Position numbers and translations under genes: made by a program. The notes beneath the pieces were generated by a model. It was not told the DNA's origin. It saw nothing but the letters and a program-made list of their open reading frames with translations, and searched no databases. 64,000 bases of DNA from Bacteroidota bacterium (GTDB taxonomy: Bacteria > Bacteroidota > Bacteroidia > Bacteroidales > GCA-2711565): positions 29,348 through 93,347 of the forward strand of contig JAHIVC010000055.1 of NCBI GenBank assembly GCA_018816945.1, in the 5' to 3' direction. This document shows, piece by piece, positions 17,502 through 28,289 of this stretch (position 1 is the first letter of the stretch; the number at the start of each line of letters is the position of its first letter).

Positions 17502-18185
17502 ATGGAATTAAATACAATTGAGAAATTTTTATTAATTGCCCATCATCCTGAAAAAGGAAGATTTAAAATTCCTCCCATCCATTTCAAATATGGAATTGCA
17601 GGAGCCATTTTACTCGAACTTTCGCTCAGAAAAATCATTTCACTTAAGGAAGCTCGTGTTGTAATTGAGCAACAGCCGGTAACAATAGATCCCGACTATC
17701 CAATCTTTGAAGAGATTATTCAATCCATACAACTTGGACATCGCTTGCATAAACCAAGATTTTGGATTCAAAAATTCGGCCGCCGACCCAGAAAATTTAA
17801 ATGGATATTCTTAGATGGACTTGCAAAAAAAAGGCTGATTCGAATCAAGGAATTAAAATTTTTATGGATTCCCTATAGAAGAAGCTATCTGATTGACACC
17901 AGTTCAAGACAAAAATTAATATACAATCTGAGAGAAGTGTTAATTTATAAAAAACCAAAAACCGAGGCAGATGTCGCTATCCTTGGTTTGGTAGAATCTT
18001 GCAAGATGCACAGCATAATTGAACCAGACCGGAGTAAACGTAAAATTGTCCGACAAGAACTAAAACAGATTTTAAAAGAAAGTCCGATTTCCGAAATTCT
18101 TGCGGCTACTATCAAACAAATCCAAATGGCTATAACAATTGCAATAGCAGCCTCTTCGGCGGGTGCGGCAGGTGGAAGCCATTAG
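17502..18185 (+). CDS. GPP34 (GOLPH3/Vps74-like) family protein
   Basis: The 227-residue protein fits the bacterial branch of the GPP34 family. It opens with T-I-E-K-F-L-L-I-A-H-H-P-E-K-G-R-F and continues with the signature G-I-A-G-A-I-L-L-E-L-S-L-R-K-I-I, a basic patch (R-R-P-R-K-F-K-W), and an Ala/Ile-rich C-terminal hydrophobic tail ending A-S-S-A-G-A-A-G-G. Eukaryotic members bind phosphatidylinositol-4-phosphate at the Golgi. The bacterial role is not established, but peripheral membrane binding is plausible. Its placement after a SPFH scaffold and a small regulator suggests a membrane-linked function. Confidence 0.8.
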   Translation: MELNTIEKFLLIAHHPEKGRFKIPPIHFKYGIAGAILLELSLRKIISLKEARVVIEQQPVTIDPDYPIFEEIIQSIQLGHRLHKPRFWIQKFGRRPRKFKWIFLDGLAKKRLIRIKELKFLWIPYRRSYLIDTSSRQKLIYNLREVLIYKKPKTEADVAILGLVESCKMHSIIEPDRSKRKIVRQELKQILKESPISEILAATIKQIQMAITIAIAASSAGAAGGSH

Positions 18186-18191
18186 TTTATC

Positions 18192-19133
18192 CTAAATGAA
18201 AAGTCGACCTTGCCAGGTGTCGCGATCTTCCAATCGTTTTTCAATCAAATTTAAAATCTGATCATTCCTGATCAAACCCCATCCAGGACCGGCCAAAAAA
18301 CGAGGCGGCACTTCTCCTGCAAATCGTTCAATCACAATATTGGGATTCAGTCTTTCCAAGAAATCTATCACGAATTCAACATATTCGTGCAACTCAAAAA
18401 ATTCAAAATGTTCAGGGGTTGATTTATATTCTTCTTCCATCTTAGTTCCTTTAATAATCTGGAGCTGATGGAATTTCATATTATTGATAGGAAGTTTTGA
18501 CAGGATTTCTGCTTCGGCTAACATTTCCTTTCTGCTTTCACCAGGCAAACCAAATATCAGATGAGCCCCTGTTTTAATCCCTTTTGATGCAGTGAGTTTA
18601 ATGGCATCGACGGATTGTTGAAAAGTGTGTCCCCTATTGATTTCGATCAGGGTTTTATCATAACACGATTCTAAACCATATTCTATTATGATATAGAACT
18701 TTTCCGATAACGCTTTAAAATAATCCAATAACTTTTCATTCACACAATCGGGCCTTGTTCCAATCACCAACCCAATAATTTCAGGTTTACTCAAAGCTTC
18801 CTCATAAATCATTTTTAGATGCTCATGATCTGCATATGTATTTGAATAGGCCTGAAAGTAAGCAAGATACTTATTTGCTCTTCTGTACCTGTTTGAATGA
18901 AATTCAATACCTTCTTCAATTTGTTTGCTAACCGATTTACCCGATTCGCAATAAGAAGGATTAAAGGCATCGTTATTACAATAGGTACAACCACCACGAC
19001 CCACTTTTCCATCACGGTTCGGACAGGTGAAGCCCGCATCAATGCTTAATTTTTGCACCCGCTCGCCAAATTTCTGCTTAAAATAGTTGGCATAAGCATT
19101 AAAACGTCTTTTATGTCCCCACAAATAATCCAT
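18192..19133 (-). CDS. TIGR01212-family radical SAM protein (YhcC-like)
   Basis: The 313-residue enzyme has the cluster-binding cysteines C37, C49 and C52 in the pattern C-P-N-R-D-G, then C-T-Y-C-N-N, as in the Elp3-related TIGR01212 group. Other motifs are F-Q-A-Y-S-N-T-Y-A, G-T-R-P-D-C, and H-L-I-F-G-L-P-G-E. The family's substrate is unknown. It is convergent with the GPP34 gene (6 bp apart). Its promoter box overlaps the far end of the upstream lipoprotein gene's terminator. Confidence 0.92.
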   Translation of the reverse strand: MDYLWGHKRRFNAYANYFKQKFGERVQKLSIDAGFTCPNRDGKVGRGGCTYCNNDAFNPSYCESGKSVSKQIEEGIEFHSNRYRRANKYLAYFQAYSNTYADHEHLKMIYEEALSKPEIIGLVIGTRPDCVNEKLLDYFKALSEKFYIIIEYGLESCYDKTLIEINRGHTFQQSVDAIKLTASKGIKTGAHLIFGLPGESRKEMLAEAEILSKLPINNMKFHQLQIIKGTKMEEEYKSTPEHFEFFELHEYVEFVIDFLERLNPNIVIERFAGEVPPRFLAGPGWGLIRNDQILNLIEKRLEDRDTWQGRLFI

Positions 19134-19137
19134 AAAT

Positions 19138-19145
19138 CAAAAATA
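19138..19145 (-). promoter_or_regulatory. -7 box four bases before the radical SAM start
   Basis: The minus strand reads TATTTTTG, four bases, then the ATG at 19133. The box sits directly after the U-run of the preceding terminator. Confidence 0.5.
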
Positions 19146-19148
19146 TAA

Positions 19149-19180
19149 AAAAAGCTGCCATAACTAGATGACAGCTTTTT
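19149..19180 (-). terminator. Terminator of the lipoprotein gene
   Basis: Arms aaaaagctgccat (19149-19161) and atgacagcttttt (19168-19180) pair with a single mismatch around a 6-base loop. On the minus strand the stem runs into a U-rich tail, a standard intrinsic terminator 40 bp after the lipoprotein stop. Confidence 0.8.
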
Positions 19181-19220
19181 AAACAACACTTTAAATATGT
19201 TGAATAACGAAATAAAGAAT

Positions 19221-19700
19221 TTAATTTACTACTTCAGCTTCTTCAGTAGTTTCTTCAACTTCCGGCGCTTCAGCCGGTAATTCGGTCACACCTTTAACTT
19301 CAAGTGCAATTTTTTGAACTTCAAGTCCGAGGGCATCATAACCTTCACAATCTTTCAGAAAAACAACTTTTTTCGCTAACGCATCGTACTCGCTTTTTCG
19401 CTCTTTATTTAGAGCAATAAAAAATTTGTTGTCTTTGAAGTTTTTCAAGTTGTAATTGTTAACGATCGCAAGTTTTTTGAATGCAACGCCTATAACGGAA
19501 ATTTCCTCAGCATTGATTACCTTATCACTTCCGGCTGCAACTTGCATATCTGTAAGTTGATTACTGAGCTGATAAGACATTTCAATTGCATCTTTTATTT
19601 CCGCAGGAGCCTGTGATGTATCGATTTTCTCTTTTTCCGCACAGGATGTAAAAATCAGGGCTAAGAAAAGAACACTGATTATTGATATTATCTTTTTCAT
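19221..19700 (-). CDS. Lipoprotein of unknown function
   Basis: Starting at the ATG at 19700 gives 159 residues with a clean lipoprotein signal: M-K-K-I-I-S-I-I-S-V-L-F-L-A-L-I-F-T-S-C, Cys at the lipobox. The mature protein is helical and ends in a strongly acidic tail rich in Glu, Pro and Val. An upstream start at 19748 would overlap the transporter gene and bury the signal, so it was rejected. The gene lies 28 bp after the POT transporter stop and has a strong terminator, so the two probably form one transcript. No function can be assigned. Confidence 0.75.
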   Translation of the reverse strand: MKKIISIISVLFLALIFTSCAEKEKIDTSQAPAEIKDAIEMSYQLSNQLTDMQVAAGSDKVINAEEISVIGVAFKKLAIVNNYNLKNFKDNKFFIALNKERKSEYDALAKKVVFLKDCEGYDALGLEVQKIALEVKGVTELPAEAPEVEETTEEAEVVN

Positions 19701-19728
19701 GTGTATATTTTTTAATTTTCTGAATAAA

Positions 19729-21534
19729 TTATAAAGTAGCTTTTTCAAGTCGTTTCATGATAGCGAAAACAAAAGCAGCGGAAGCAATACAACAGATTAC
19801 GAAAATTGCCCATAATTGCCACAGTTCGATTTCACCCCACAATGAACTTCCAACAAAAAGAAGTTTATTTCCAACGGCTGTAGCTAATAACCAACCACCT
19901 TGCATTAATCCCTGGAATCGTGATGGAGATACTTTTGAAACGAATGAAATACCCATCGGGCTCAAGAAAAGTTCAGCAATGGTTAAAACCAGATAGGTAT
20001 TGATTAACCAATAAACCGAGATTCTGTCAGGAGAAGGAGTTCCGGCTAATGCAGATGGAGACTCCAGGTTCATTGAGCCAACAATCATTACCACAAATCC
20101 AAGTGCGGCTAAAATCATACCAATCCCGATTTTACGTGGAGTGCTAGGTTCAATTTTCCTGTTTCTTAACCAGGTAAATAAGGCTAAAATAACCGGAGTT
20201 AAGAAAACGATGAAAATTGGGTTAAAACTTTGGAAAATTTCAGGCTCAATTTTATTTGCTGTTCCGAATGTGGTATACAAATAATATCCAACACCAATAC
20301 CTGCGATCGAAGTTAATCCACCTAATAATCTTTCTCTGGAAGTAGATTTTTTGCCAATCAAATAAACAAGACCAACAATAAATGCAAAAATACAAAGTAG
20401 TGATGGTAATGTAAATAACATGTTCGAGTATGCAGGAATTTCATTTGCGGTATAATCACGTGCAAACATTGATAGGGTCAATCCATTTTGATGGAACGAC
20501 ATCCAGAAGAAAATTACGACCAGGAAAACAAGCATTAGTGCATTAACCCGTGGTCGTTCTTCTTTAGTAGCATTTTGGAAAATCCAGGCTACAAACGCAA
20601 CAAAAAGACCTATCGCCAATCCAAGTTTATAGTTATCGAATGCAAAGTGAAAGATCACTGCAGTAGCAGCCATTAAACCAAGTGATACCGCAACCTTAAC
20701 AGGATTTATACTATTTGAACTTGTTTTATCTGTCTTAGCTTCAACAACCGGTCTCTTTTTATCCGGCAATCTGCCTTTAAAAATTGAGAAAATCACAAAA
20801 CTGATAATCATCGAAAATGCTGCAATACCAAATGCATAGTTATATCCGGTTGCAAATGAATCAAGGTAATTGGTTACAAAACCTGTTAAACTGCTATTAC
20901 CAGAAGTTACCATCATTTCAGTTGAGTTCCCAGCAAAATGAATCATATCACCGGTATTGATTAGGGGTAGTTCGCCAATATTAAATCTTGCGGCATACAC
21001 CTGAAGATCTGAATTATATTCAAATCCTTGAGTTCTTAGATACCAGTTACGAATACCATTCGCAGCAAATGGAGCAATTAAGGCACCCATATTAATCCCC
21101 ATATAAAAAACGCTAAATGCAGAATCACGCAATTTTTCATACTTAGGATCGTCATACATTTGTCCAACAATCGCTTGTAGGTTACCTTTAAAAAGACCAT
21201 TTCCGAAAGCAATAACGGCTAAACCTGTAATGGTAATAGGTAAGCCCATTCCCGGAACAGACATGATGATATACCCACCAAGCATTGTGACAATACCGAA
21301 AAAGATGGTTCTCTTATAATTGTTGGTACCATCAGCAATTAAGCCACCAATTAGTGCAGCTGCATAGATACCAAAATAGAACCAACTATAAATGTCACCG
21401 GCTACTGTGGCGGTCATATTGTATTTTGCTTGCAAGTAAAATACTAAGCACGCCATCATGGTGTAAAAACCGAACCTTTCCCCCATATTGGCGAAAAAAG
21501 CTACGATTAATCCTTTTGGATGTCCTTTAAACAT
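19729..21534 (-). CDS. POT-family peptide MFS transporter
   Basis: The 601-residue protein has at least twelve membrane helices and the POT (PTR2) landmarks: F-F-A-N-M-G-E-R-F-G-F-Y in helix 1, then G-G-L-I-A-D and F-G-N-G-L-F-K-G-N. The last resembles the family motif F-I-K-P-N-I. The cytoplasmic middle region is expanded relative to 460-500-residue bacterial members, as is common in Bacteroidota. POT proteins import di- and tripeptides with protons. The E-R-F motif used for proton coupling in family members is intact. This fits with the many peptidases in the window. Confidence 0.9.
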   Translation of the reverse strand: MFKGHPKGLIVAFFANMGERFGFYTMMACLVFYLQAKYNMTATVAGDIYSWFYFGIYAAALIGGLIADGTNNYKRTIFFGIVTMLGGYIIMSVPGMGLPITITGLAVIAFGNGLFKGNLQAIVGQMYDDPKYEKLRDSAFSVFYMGINMGALIAPFAANGIRNWYLRTQGFEYNSDLQVYAARFNIGELPLINTGDMIHFAGNSTEMMVTSGNSSLTGFVTNYLDSFATGYNYAFGIAAFSMIISFVIFSIFKGRLPDKKRPVVEAKTDKTSSNSINPVKVAVSLGLMAATAVIFHFAFDNYKLGLAIGLFVAFVAWIFQNATKEERPRVNALMLVFLVVIFFWMSFHQNGLTLSMFARDYTANEIPAYSNMLFTLPSLLCIFAFIVGLVYLIGKKSTSRERLLGGLTSIAGIGVGYYLYTTFGTANKIEPEIFQSFNPIFIVFLTPVILALFTWLRNRKIEPSTPRKIGIGMILAALGFVVMIVGSMNLESPSALAGTPSPDRISVYWLINTYLVLTIAELFLSPMGISFVSKVSPSRFQGLMQGGWLLATAVGNKLLFVGSSLWGEIELWQLWAIFVICCIASAAFVFAIMKRLEKATL

Positions 21535-21739
21535 AAATTTAAGTTTTAGGTTATTAATAAATAGTATAATATCTTTTCTTCTTTACGACGTATAATCGTA
21601 TGAAGTATACAAAAATAATTAAATTTACAAGGATTCCAAATGATTAAGAACATATAGAAAGTATCGAGATAAATTAATTCGTAAGGATGATGTAATGTTT
21701 TAAAGATTGAGTCGTCTTGTTTGTAAAGAATATAAATTA

Positions 21740-22255
21740 ATGACCGTAGAAAAATTCAAAAGCGAAGTACTACCCATTAAAAATAAGCTCTATCGTTTGG
21801 CCAATAGAATGCTAAATGATACTGCTGAGGCTGAAGATACAGTTCAGGAGGTATTTATTCGCTTATGGTCGAAAAAAGAAAAGCTTGAAGAGTACAGAAG
21901 TATTGAAGCATTTGCGATGGTTATTACAAAAAACTTATGTCTTGATAAAATTAAATCACTTAGAAACAGGACTACTGAATTAAAAAACATTGACATACAA
22001 ATGAGTGAAAACAGTCCATATCAACAAACAAAACTGAAGGATACGGTTCGGAAAATACATGAAATCATCAATGAGCTTCCTGAACAGCAAAAACTGATCA
22101 TTCATTTAAGGGATATTGAGAATTGTGATTATGATGAAATTGCAGAAATAACACAATTAAGTCTGAATACAATCAGGGTAAGCCTTTCGAGGGCCAGAAA
22201 AAAAGTACGTGACACACTAATAAAAATAAACAATTATGAATTTTCGTCGAATTGA
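21740..22255 (+). CDS. ECF-type RNA polymerase sigma factor
   Basis: The roughly 171-residue protein has region 2 (Y-R-L-A-N-R-M-L-N-D-T-A-E-A-E-D-T-V-Q-E-V-F-I-R-L-W) and region 4 (L-P-E-Q-Q-K-L-I-I-H-L-R-D, D-E-I-A-E-I-T-Q-L-S-L-N-T-I-R-V-S-L-S-R-A-R). There is no region 3, which is the ECF layout. The ATG at 21740 is preferred to a TTG at 21707. Its 3' end overlaps the next gene by 20 bp, a sign of translational coupling with a likely anti-sigma factor. Confidence 0.9.
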   Translation: MTVEKFKSEVLPIKNKLYRLANRMLNDTAEAEDTVQEVFIRLWSKKEKLEEYRSIEAFAMVITKNLCLDKIKSLRNRTTELKNIDIQMSENSPYQQTKLKDTVRKIHEIINELPEQQKLIIHLRDIENCDYDEIAEITQLSLNTIRVSLSRARKKVRDTLIKINNYEFSSN

Positions 22256-22799
22256 AAAATTGCTTGAGATGTATTTCGATGGAGATACATCGCTTGAAGA
22301 TGAAAAAATATTGAAAGAGTTTTTTCAAGGAGAAAACTTACCCCCGCATTTGGCTTCCTTAAAAGATTCATTCAACTATTTCTCACAAGAGAAAACCAAA
22401 GATGAACTTGATGAATCTTTTGATCAAAAGCTATTTGCCCAAATTAACAACTTCGAAACATCCAACAAACGTCAGATTCGCCGAAGGTACATTTATTATA
22501 TTTCCGGTATAGCCGCCAGTATCCTGATAATCATCAGCATTTTTACCAATATTGATCCTTTTTCATCAAAAATGAAAGACACTTTTAACGATCCACAAGT
22601 AGCTTATGAGGAGACAAAAAATGCACTTCTCATTGTTTCAGGACTGTTTAACCATGGACTGAAACCAGTCGATAATATTGCAAAATTCGATGATGGAATG
22701 AATCAGTTATCAAAAGTAGAAAGCCTAAGTAAAGGTATGGAAGAGGTGGGAAAAATTTCAAAATTTTATGAAACGCAGCAAAAAGTAATAAACAATTAA
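22236..22799 (+). CDS. Putative anti-sigma factor, single-pass membrane protein
   Basis: The 187-residue protein has an acidic N-terminal cytoplasmic part beginning I-E-K-L-L-E-M-Y-F-D-G-D-T-S-L-E-D-E-K, a form typical of Bacteroidota sigma-factor partners. One membrane helix follows at about residues 84-102 (Y-Y-I-S-G-I-A-A-S-I-L-I-I-I-S-I), then a periplasmic tail. Overlap with the sigma gene supports an anti-sigma role. It has no FecR domain, so it differs from the two FecR proteins later in the window. Confidence 0.75.
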   Translation: MNFRRIEKLLEMYFDGDTSLEDEKILKEFFQGENLPPHLASLKDSFNYFSQEKTKDELDESFDQKLFAQINNFETSNKRQIRRRYIYYISGIAASILIIISIFTNIDPFSSKMKDTFNDPQVAYEETKNALLIVSGLFNHGLKPVDNIAKFDDGMNQLSKVESLSKGMEEVGKISKFYETQQKVINN

Positions 22800-22810
22800 T
22801 TTAAATAATC

Positions 22811-23353
22811 ATGAAAAAACTAAGATTTAAAAGTTTGATCCTTGCATTAATCATATTCCCTTCAATGCTAAGCGCGCAGAGTTCATCGATAGATAAACTC
22901 TTCGATAAATATTCGGGACAAGATGGATTTACCTCAGTAAATATTTCAAAATCAATGTTTGCCTTTTTTGCAAAAATGGAAGGAATTGAAGACAGCGATT
23001 TAAATCAAATGCAAGGCGTATTGGATAACCTTGATGGCTTAAAAATCCTATCCTGTGATTCACAAAACAGCACAAGGCTGGAAGAATTCAGAAAAAGCTT
23101 AAACGCCTCCTTGAAAGACAAAAACTTTGAGGAATTGATGGTAATGAAAGAAAACGGTCAGGAAGTAAAGTTCATGACTAAAACAGTGGGTAAAGACATC
23201 GTTGAACTGATGTTAGTCGCCAGCGAAAATAACGAAGTCACAGTATTAAGTTTCTTCGGTATCATCGACTTACAAGCTATTTCAAAATTGTCGAAAACTG
23301 TTAAAATTAACGGAATGGACAAATTGAACAGCTTAGATAAATACAAAAAATAG
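22811..23353 (+). CDS. DUF4252 exported protein, copy 1
   Basis: The 180-residue protein has a signal peptide (K-S-L-I-L-A-L-I-I-F-P-S-M-L-S-A-Q) and the DUF4252 pattern: D-K-L-F-D-K-Y-S-G-Q-D-G-F-T-S-V-N-I-S-K-S-M-F near the mature N-terminus, a central helical part, then two beta-rich segments. The biochemical role of DUF4252 is unknown. It lies 11 bp after the anti-sigma gene, and the same layout (sigma, anti-sigma, DUF4252 proteins) suggests an envelope-stress regulon. Confidence 0.85.
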   Translation: MKKLRFKSLILALIIFPSMLSAQSSSIDKLFDKYSGQDGFTSVNISKSMFAFFAKMEGIEDSDLNQMQGVLDNLDGLKILSCDSQNSTRLEEFRKSLNASLKDKNFEELMVMKENGQEVKFMTKTVGKDIVELMLVASENNEVTVLSFFGIIDLQAISKLSKTVKINGMDKLNSLDKYKK

Positions 23354-23463
23354 CTGCACCCTATTTTTTGGAAGTAAATCTATCATGAAATTGTATAGTT
23401 GAGTTTATTCAATCATTAACCTTATTTAGAAATGAATTAATATTCACTATAAAATTTTAAAAT

Positions 23464-23991
23464 ATGAAAACACTTCGACTCATTATTACAGTTGCTTTAC
23501 TCATGCCATTAACATTAATGGCACAAAAAGGTCCTTTCGACGATCTTTTCAATAAATACAGTGATAGTAAAGACGTTACTTCAATTATGTTCTCACTGGA
23601 TGGTTTGAAAATCCATTTTGCAAATGCTGAGGAAGGTGAATTAGGTAACCTTATCAATCAAATCAGTAAAATCAATATCCTTAATTTCGAAAATCATTAT
23701 AAATCGTTTCGTGATTCTGACTTTTATAAAGAAGTAAACGCCATTATCGAAAAAAATAACTACGAGCAATTGGTTGATGTAAAGAGCGGTGACGAAAATG
23801 TTGGGATTTATATCATTGAAGGAGAAGATGGATTGGTAAAAGAAGGTTTAATTATCATAAATGAAGATGAAGAAGCAGCAATCATCTCTGTTCGTGGAAA
23901 TATGAAACCGGCTGATTTTTTAAGTATGCATGGTCATATGCCACGCTTTTATGGAATACATAATCACCATAAGAATTATAAACATCGCTAA
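23464..23991 (+). CDS. DUF4252-like exported protein, copy 2
   Basis: The 175-residue protein has a signal peptide (L-L-M-P-L-T-L-M-A-Q) and opens P-F-D-D-L-F-N-K-Y-S-D-S-K-D-V-T-S-I-M-F, clearly related to copy 1. It is shorter in the middle and has a His-rich C-terminus (M-H-G-H-M-P-R-F-Y-G-I-H-N-H-H) that copy 1 lacks and that could bind metal. It lies 110 bp after copy 1 and is followed by a strong terminator, so the four-gene operon ends here. Confidence 0.8.
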   Translation: MKTLRLIITVALLMPLTLMAQKGPFDDLFNKYSDSKDVTSIMFSLDGLKIHFANAEEGELGNLINQISKINILNFENHYKSFRDSDFYKEVNAIIEKNNYEQLVDVKSGDENVGIYIIEGEDGLVKEGLIIINEDEEAAIISVRGNMKPADFLSMHGHMPRFYGIHNHHKNYKHR

Positions 23992-24016
23992 AAATTATTA
24001 TTTGATTGAGTTTTTT

Positions 24017-24045
24017 AAAGGATTTGCTAAGCAAATCCTTTTTTT
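24017..24045 (+). terminator. Terminator of the sigma/DUF4252 operon
   Basis: Arms aaaggatttgc (24017-24027) and gcaaatccttt (24031-24041) form a perfect 11-bp stem with a 3-base loop, followed by a T-run. It sits 25 bp after the second DUF4252 gene. Confidence 0.92.
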
Positions 24046-24096
24046 ATGCCCTAAAACAAAAATGGTTTAACTCAAATTTTTACTAATTTCGCAACT

Positions 24097-24104
24097 TAAT
24101 TTTG
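24097..24104 (+). promoter_or_regulatory. Candidate -7 box for valS
   Basis: TAATTTTG matches TAnnTTTG exactly, 13 bases before the valS ATG and downstream of the preceding terminator. Confidence 0.45.
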
Positions 24105-24117
24105 CAAACTACGAATA

Positions 24118-26748
<2,631 letters not shown>

Positions 26749-26751
<3 letters not shown>

Positions 26752-26955
26752 TTTGATGATTTGAAAACCTGCCAGCCGCAGGCAAGTGTGCCAATTTGAA
26801 AATGTAATAATCATTGGACACTGAGCGGAGCCGAAGTGTCCTTGGTAATTTGATGATTTGAAAATGTGCTGACCTGCTTGCAGCAGGCAAGTGTGCTAAT
26901 GATTGGACATTGAGTTTTTCACGAAGTGAAAAGTATCGAAATGTCCAAGGTTAAT
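26749..26955. repeat. Repeat cluster after valS
   Basis: The 19-mer taatttgatgatttgaaaa occurs at 26749-26767 and again at 26846-26864. Each copy is followed by a GC-rich piece ending gcaggcaagtgtg. Two inverted repeats are interleaved: ggacact/agtgtcc (26816-26822, 26835-26841) and ttggacatt/aatgtccaa (26903-26911, 26940-26948), the latter with a nested ttttcac/gtgaaaa stem. The 354-bp gap to gapA holds no convincing gene. Confidence 0.8.
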
Positions 26956-27029
26956 TCGTCAATGTGTTGATTTGAAAATTAGGATTTTTCAATTAGAGTA
27001 CATCTTATTTCTAAAATAACTGATAATGC

Positions 27030-27054
27030 TGTGCGAAGTTTTAAACTTCGCACA
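27030..27054. terminator. Hairpin between convergent valS and gapA
   Basis: Arms tgtgcgaagtt (27030-27040) and aacttcgcaca (27044-27054) pair perfectly over 11 bp with a 3-base loop. It lies between the 3' ends of two convergent genes. Without a long T-run it is only a moderate terminator candidate. Confidence 0.45.
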
Positions 27055-27105
27055 ACTATTGTATTACAAAGTATTTCTATCGTATAACAACTGTATTACC
27101 ATGGT

Positions 27106-28119
27106 CTAAACAAACTTCTCAATCAGCTCAACCAATCGTGTAGAATAGCCCATTTCATTATCGTACCAGGCCACGACTTTAACCAGTTTATTTTTATCGC
27201 CCAATACCGCGGTTAACCCGGCATCAAAAATGGCAGAGTGGGTATTGCCAATCACATCCATTGAAACGATTGGATCTTCAGTATATTCCAATATCCCTTT
27301 CAGTTTACCTTCTGCGGCTTGCTTAAAAGCCTTATTGATCTCTTCAATGCTTGCCGGATTTCTTAAAGTACAGGTAAGATCGGTCAATGAACCATCAGGC
27401 ACAGGAACACGAATACCTGCCCCACCTAAATTATTCTTTAAATGTGGGAAAATTTTGGTGGCAGCCTTTGCCGCTCCGGTAGTTGTAGGAACAATAGAAT
27501 AAGCTGCAGCACGAGCTCTGCGTAAATCTTTATGTGGCCCATCAATTAAATTTTGATCTTTGGTATAGGAGTGAACAGTCGTAATAAAACCCTTTTCAAC
27601 GCCCCATAAATCATCTAAAATCATAATCAATGGAGCCACATTATTTGTGGTACAACTAGAGTTCGAGATAATCACATCGTTCCTATCAATCAGGTGATCA
27701 TTAACGCCCAATACAATGTATTTTACCCCATTACTTTCACCTTTTGCTGGTGCAGAAATAATCACTTTTTTTGCTCCGGCACTTGTAACATGCTGGATAG
27801 CCTTGTTTTTTGTAACAAAATTTCCTGTCGCCTCAATCACCACATCAATTTGAAGCGATTTCCATGGAAGTTTGGCCGGGTATTTCTCTGATAATATTTT
27901 AATAGGATGACCATCAACGATTAAATTTTCCTTATCAAAATCAACACTGCCTTGATATTGGTGGTGAACAGAATCATACTTAAATAAGTGTGCCAAAGTT
28001 CTATTGTCGGCTAAATCGTTGATTGCAACAACTTCCATCCTTTCATTCTTCATTAGCTGACGTAAGGTAATCCGTCCTATCCTTCCAAAACCATTAATAG
28101 CAACCCTAATTTTTTCCAT
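27106..28119 (-). CDS. gapA: Glyceraldehyde-3-phosphate dehydrogenase, type I
   Basis: GAPDH oxidises and phosphorylates glyceraldehyde 3-phosphate with NAD(P) in glycolysis. The 337 residues contain the Rossmann G-F-G-R-I-G-R, the active site S-N-S-S-C156-T-T-N with the nucleophile Cys156, and W-Y-D-N-E-M-G-Y-S. The second Cys normally four residues after the nucleophile (S-C-T-T-N-C) is Asn160 here, a change that should lower sensitivity to oxidation. It stands alone between convergent valS and the divergent dipeptidase gene. Confidence 0.97.
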   Translation of the reverse strand: MEKIRVAINGFGRIGRITLRQLMKNERMEVVAINDLADNRTLAHLFKYDSVHHQYQGSVDFDKENLIVDGHPIKILSEKYPAKLPWKSLQIDVVIEATGNFVTKNKAIQHVTSAGAKKVIISAPAKGESNGVKYIVLGVNDHLIDRNDVIISNSSCTTNNVAPLIMILDDLWGVEKGFITTVHSYTKDQNLIDGPHKDLRRARAAAYSIVPTTTGAAKAATKIFPHLKNNLGGAGIRVPVPDGSLTDLTCTLRNPASIEEINKAFKQAAEGKLKGILEYTEDPIVSMDVIGNTHSAIFDAGLTAVLGDKNKLVKVVAWYDNEMGYSTRLVELIEKFV

Positions 28120-28289
28120 TCTTATATAAATTATTTGATGCTGCTAAATTATGAAAATTATACGGAAAAGCTCGGAGATATATCTAAAATACATCAGTAC
28201 TTTTAACTAATTTTATGATTATACTGGCTGCTTAAATTTTAAATTTCTTACCTTTATAGCTTATGAATTTATAAAATATAAATACCATC

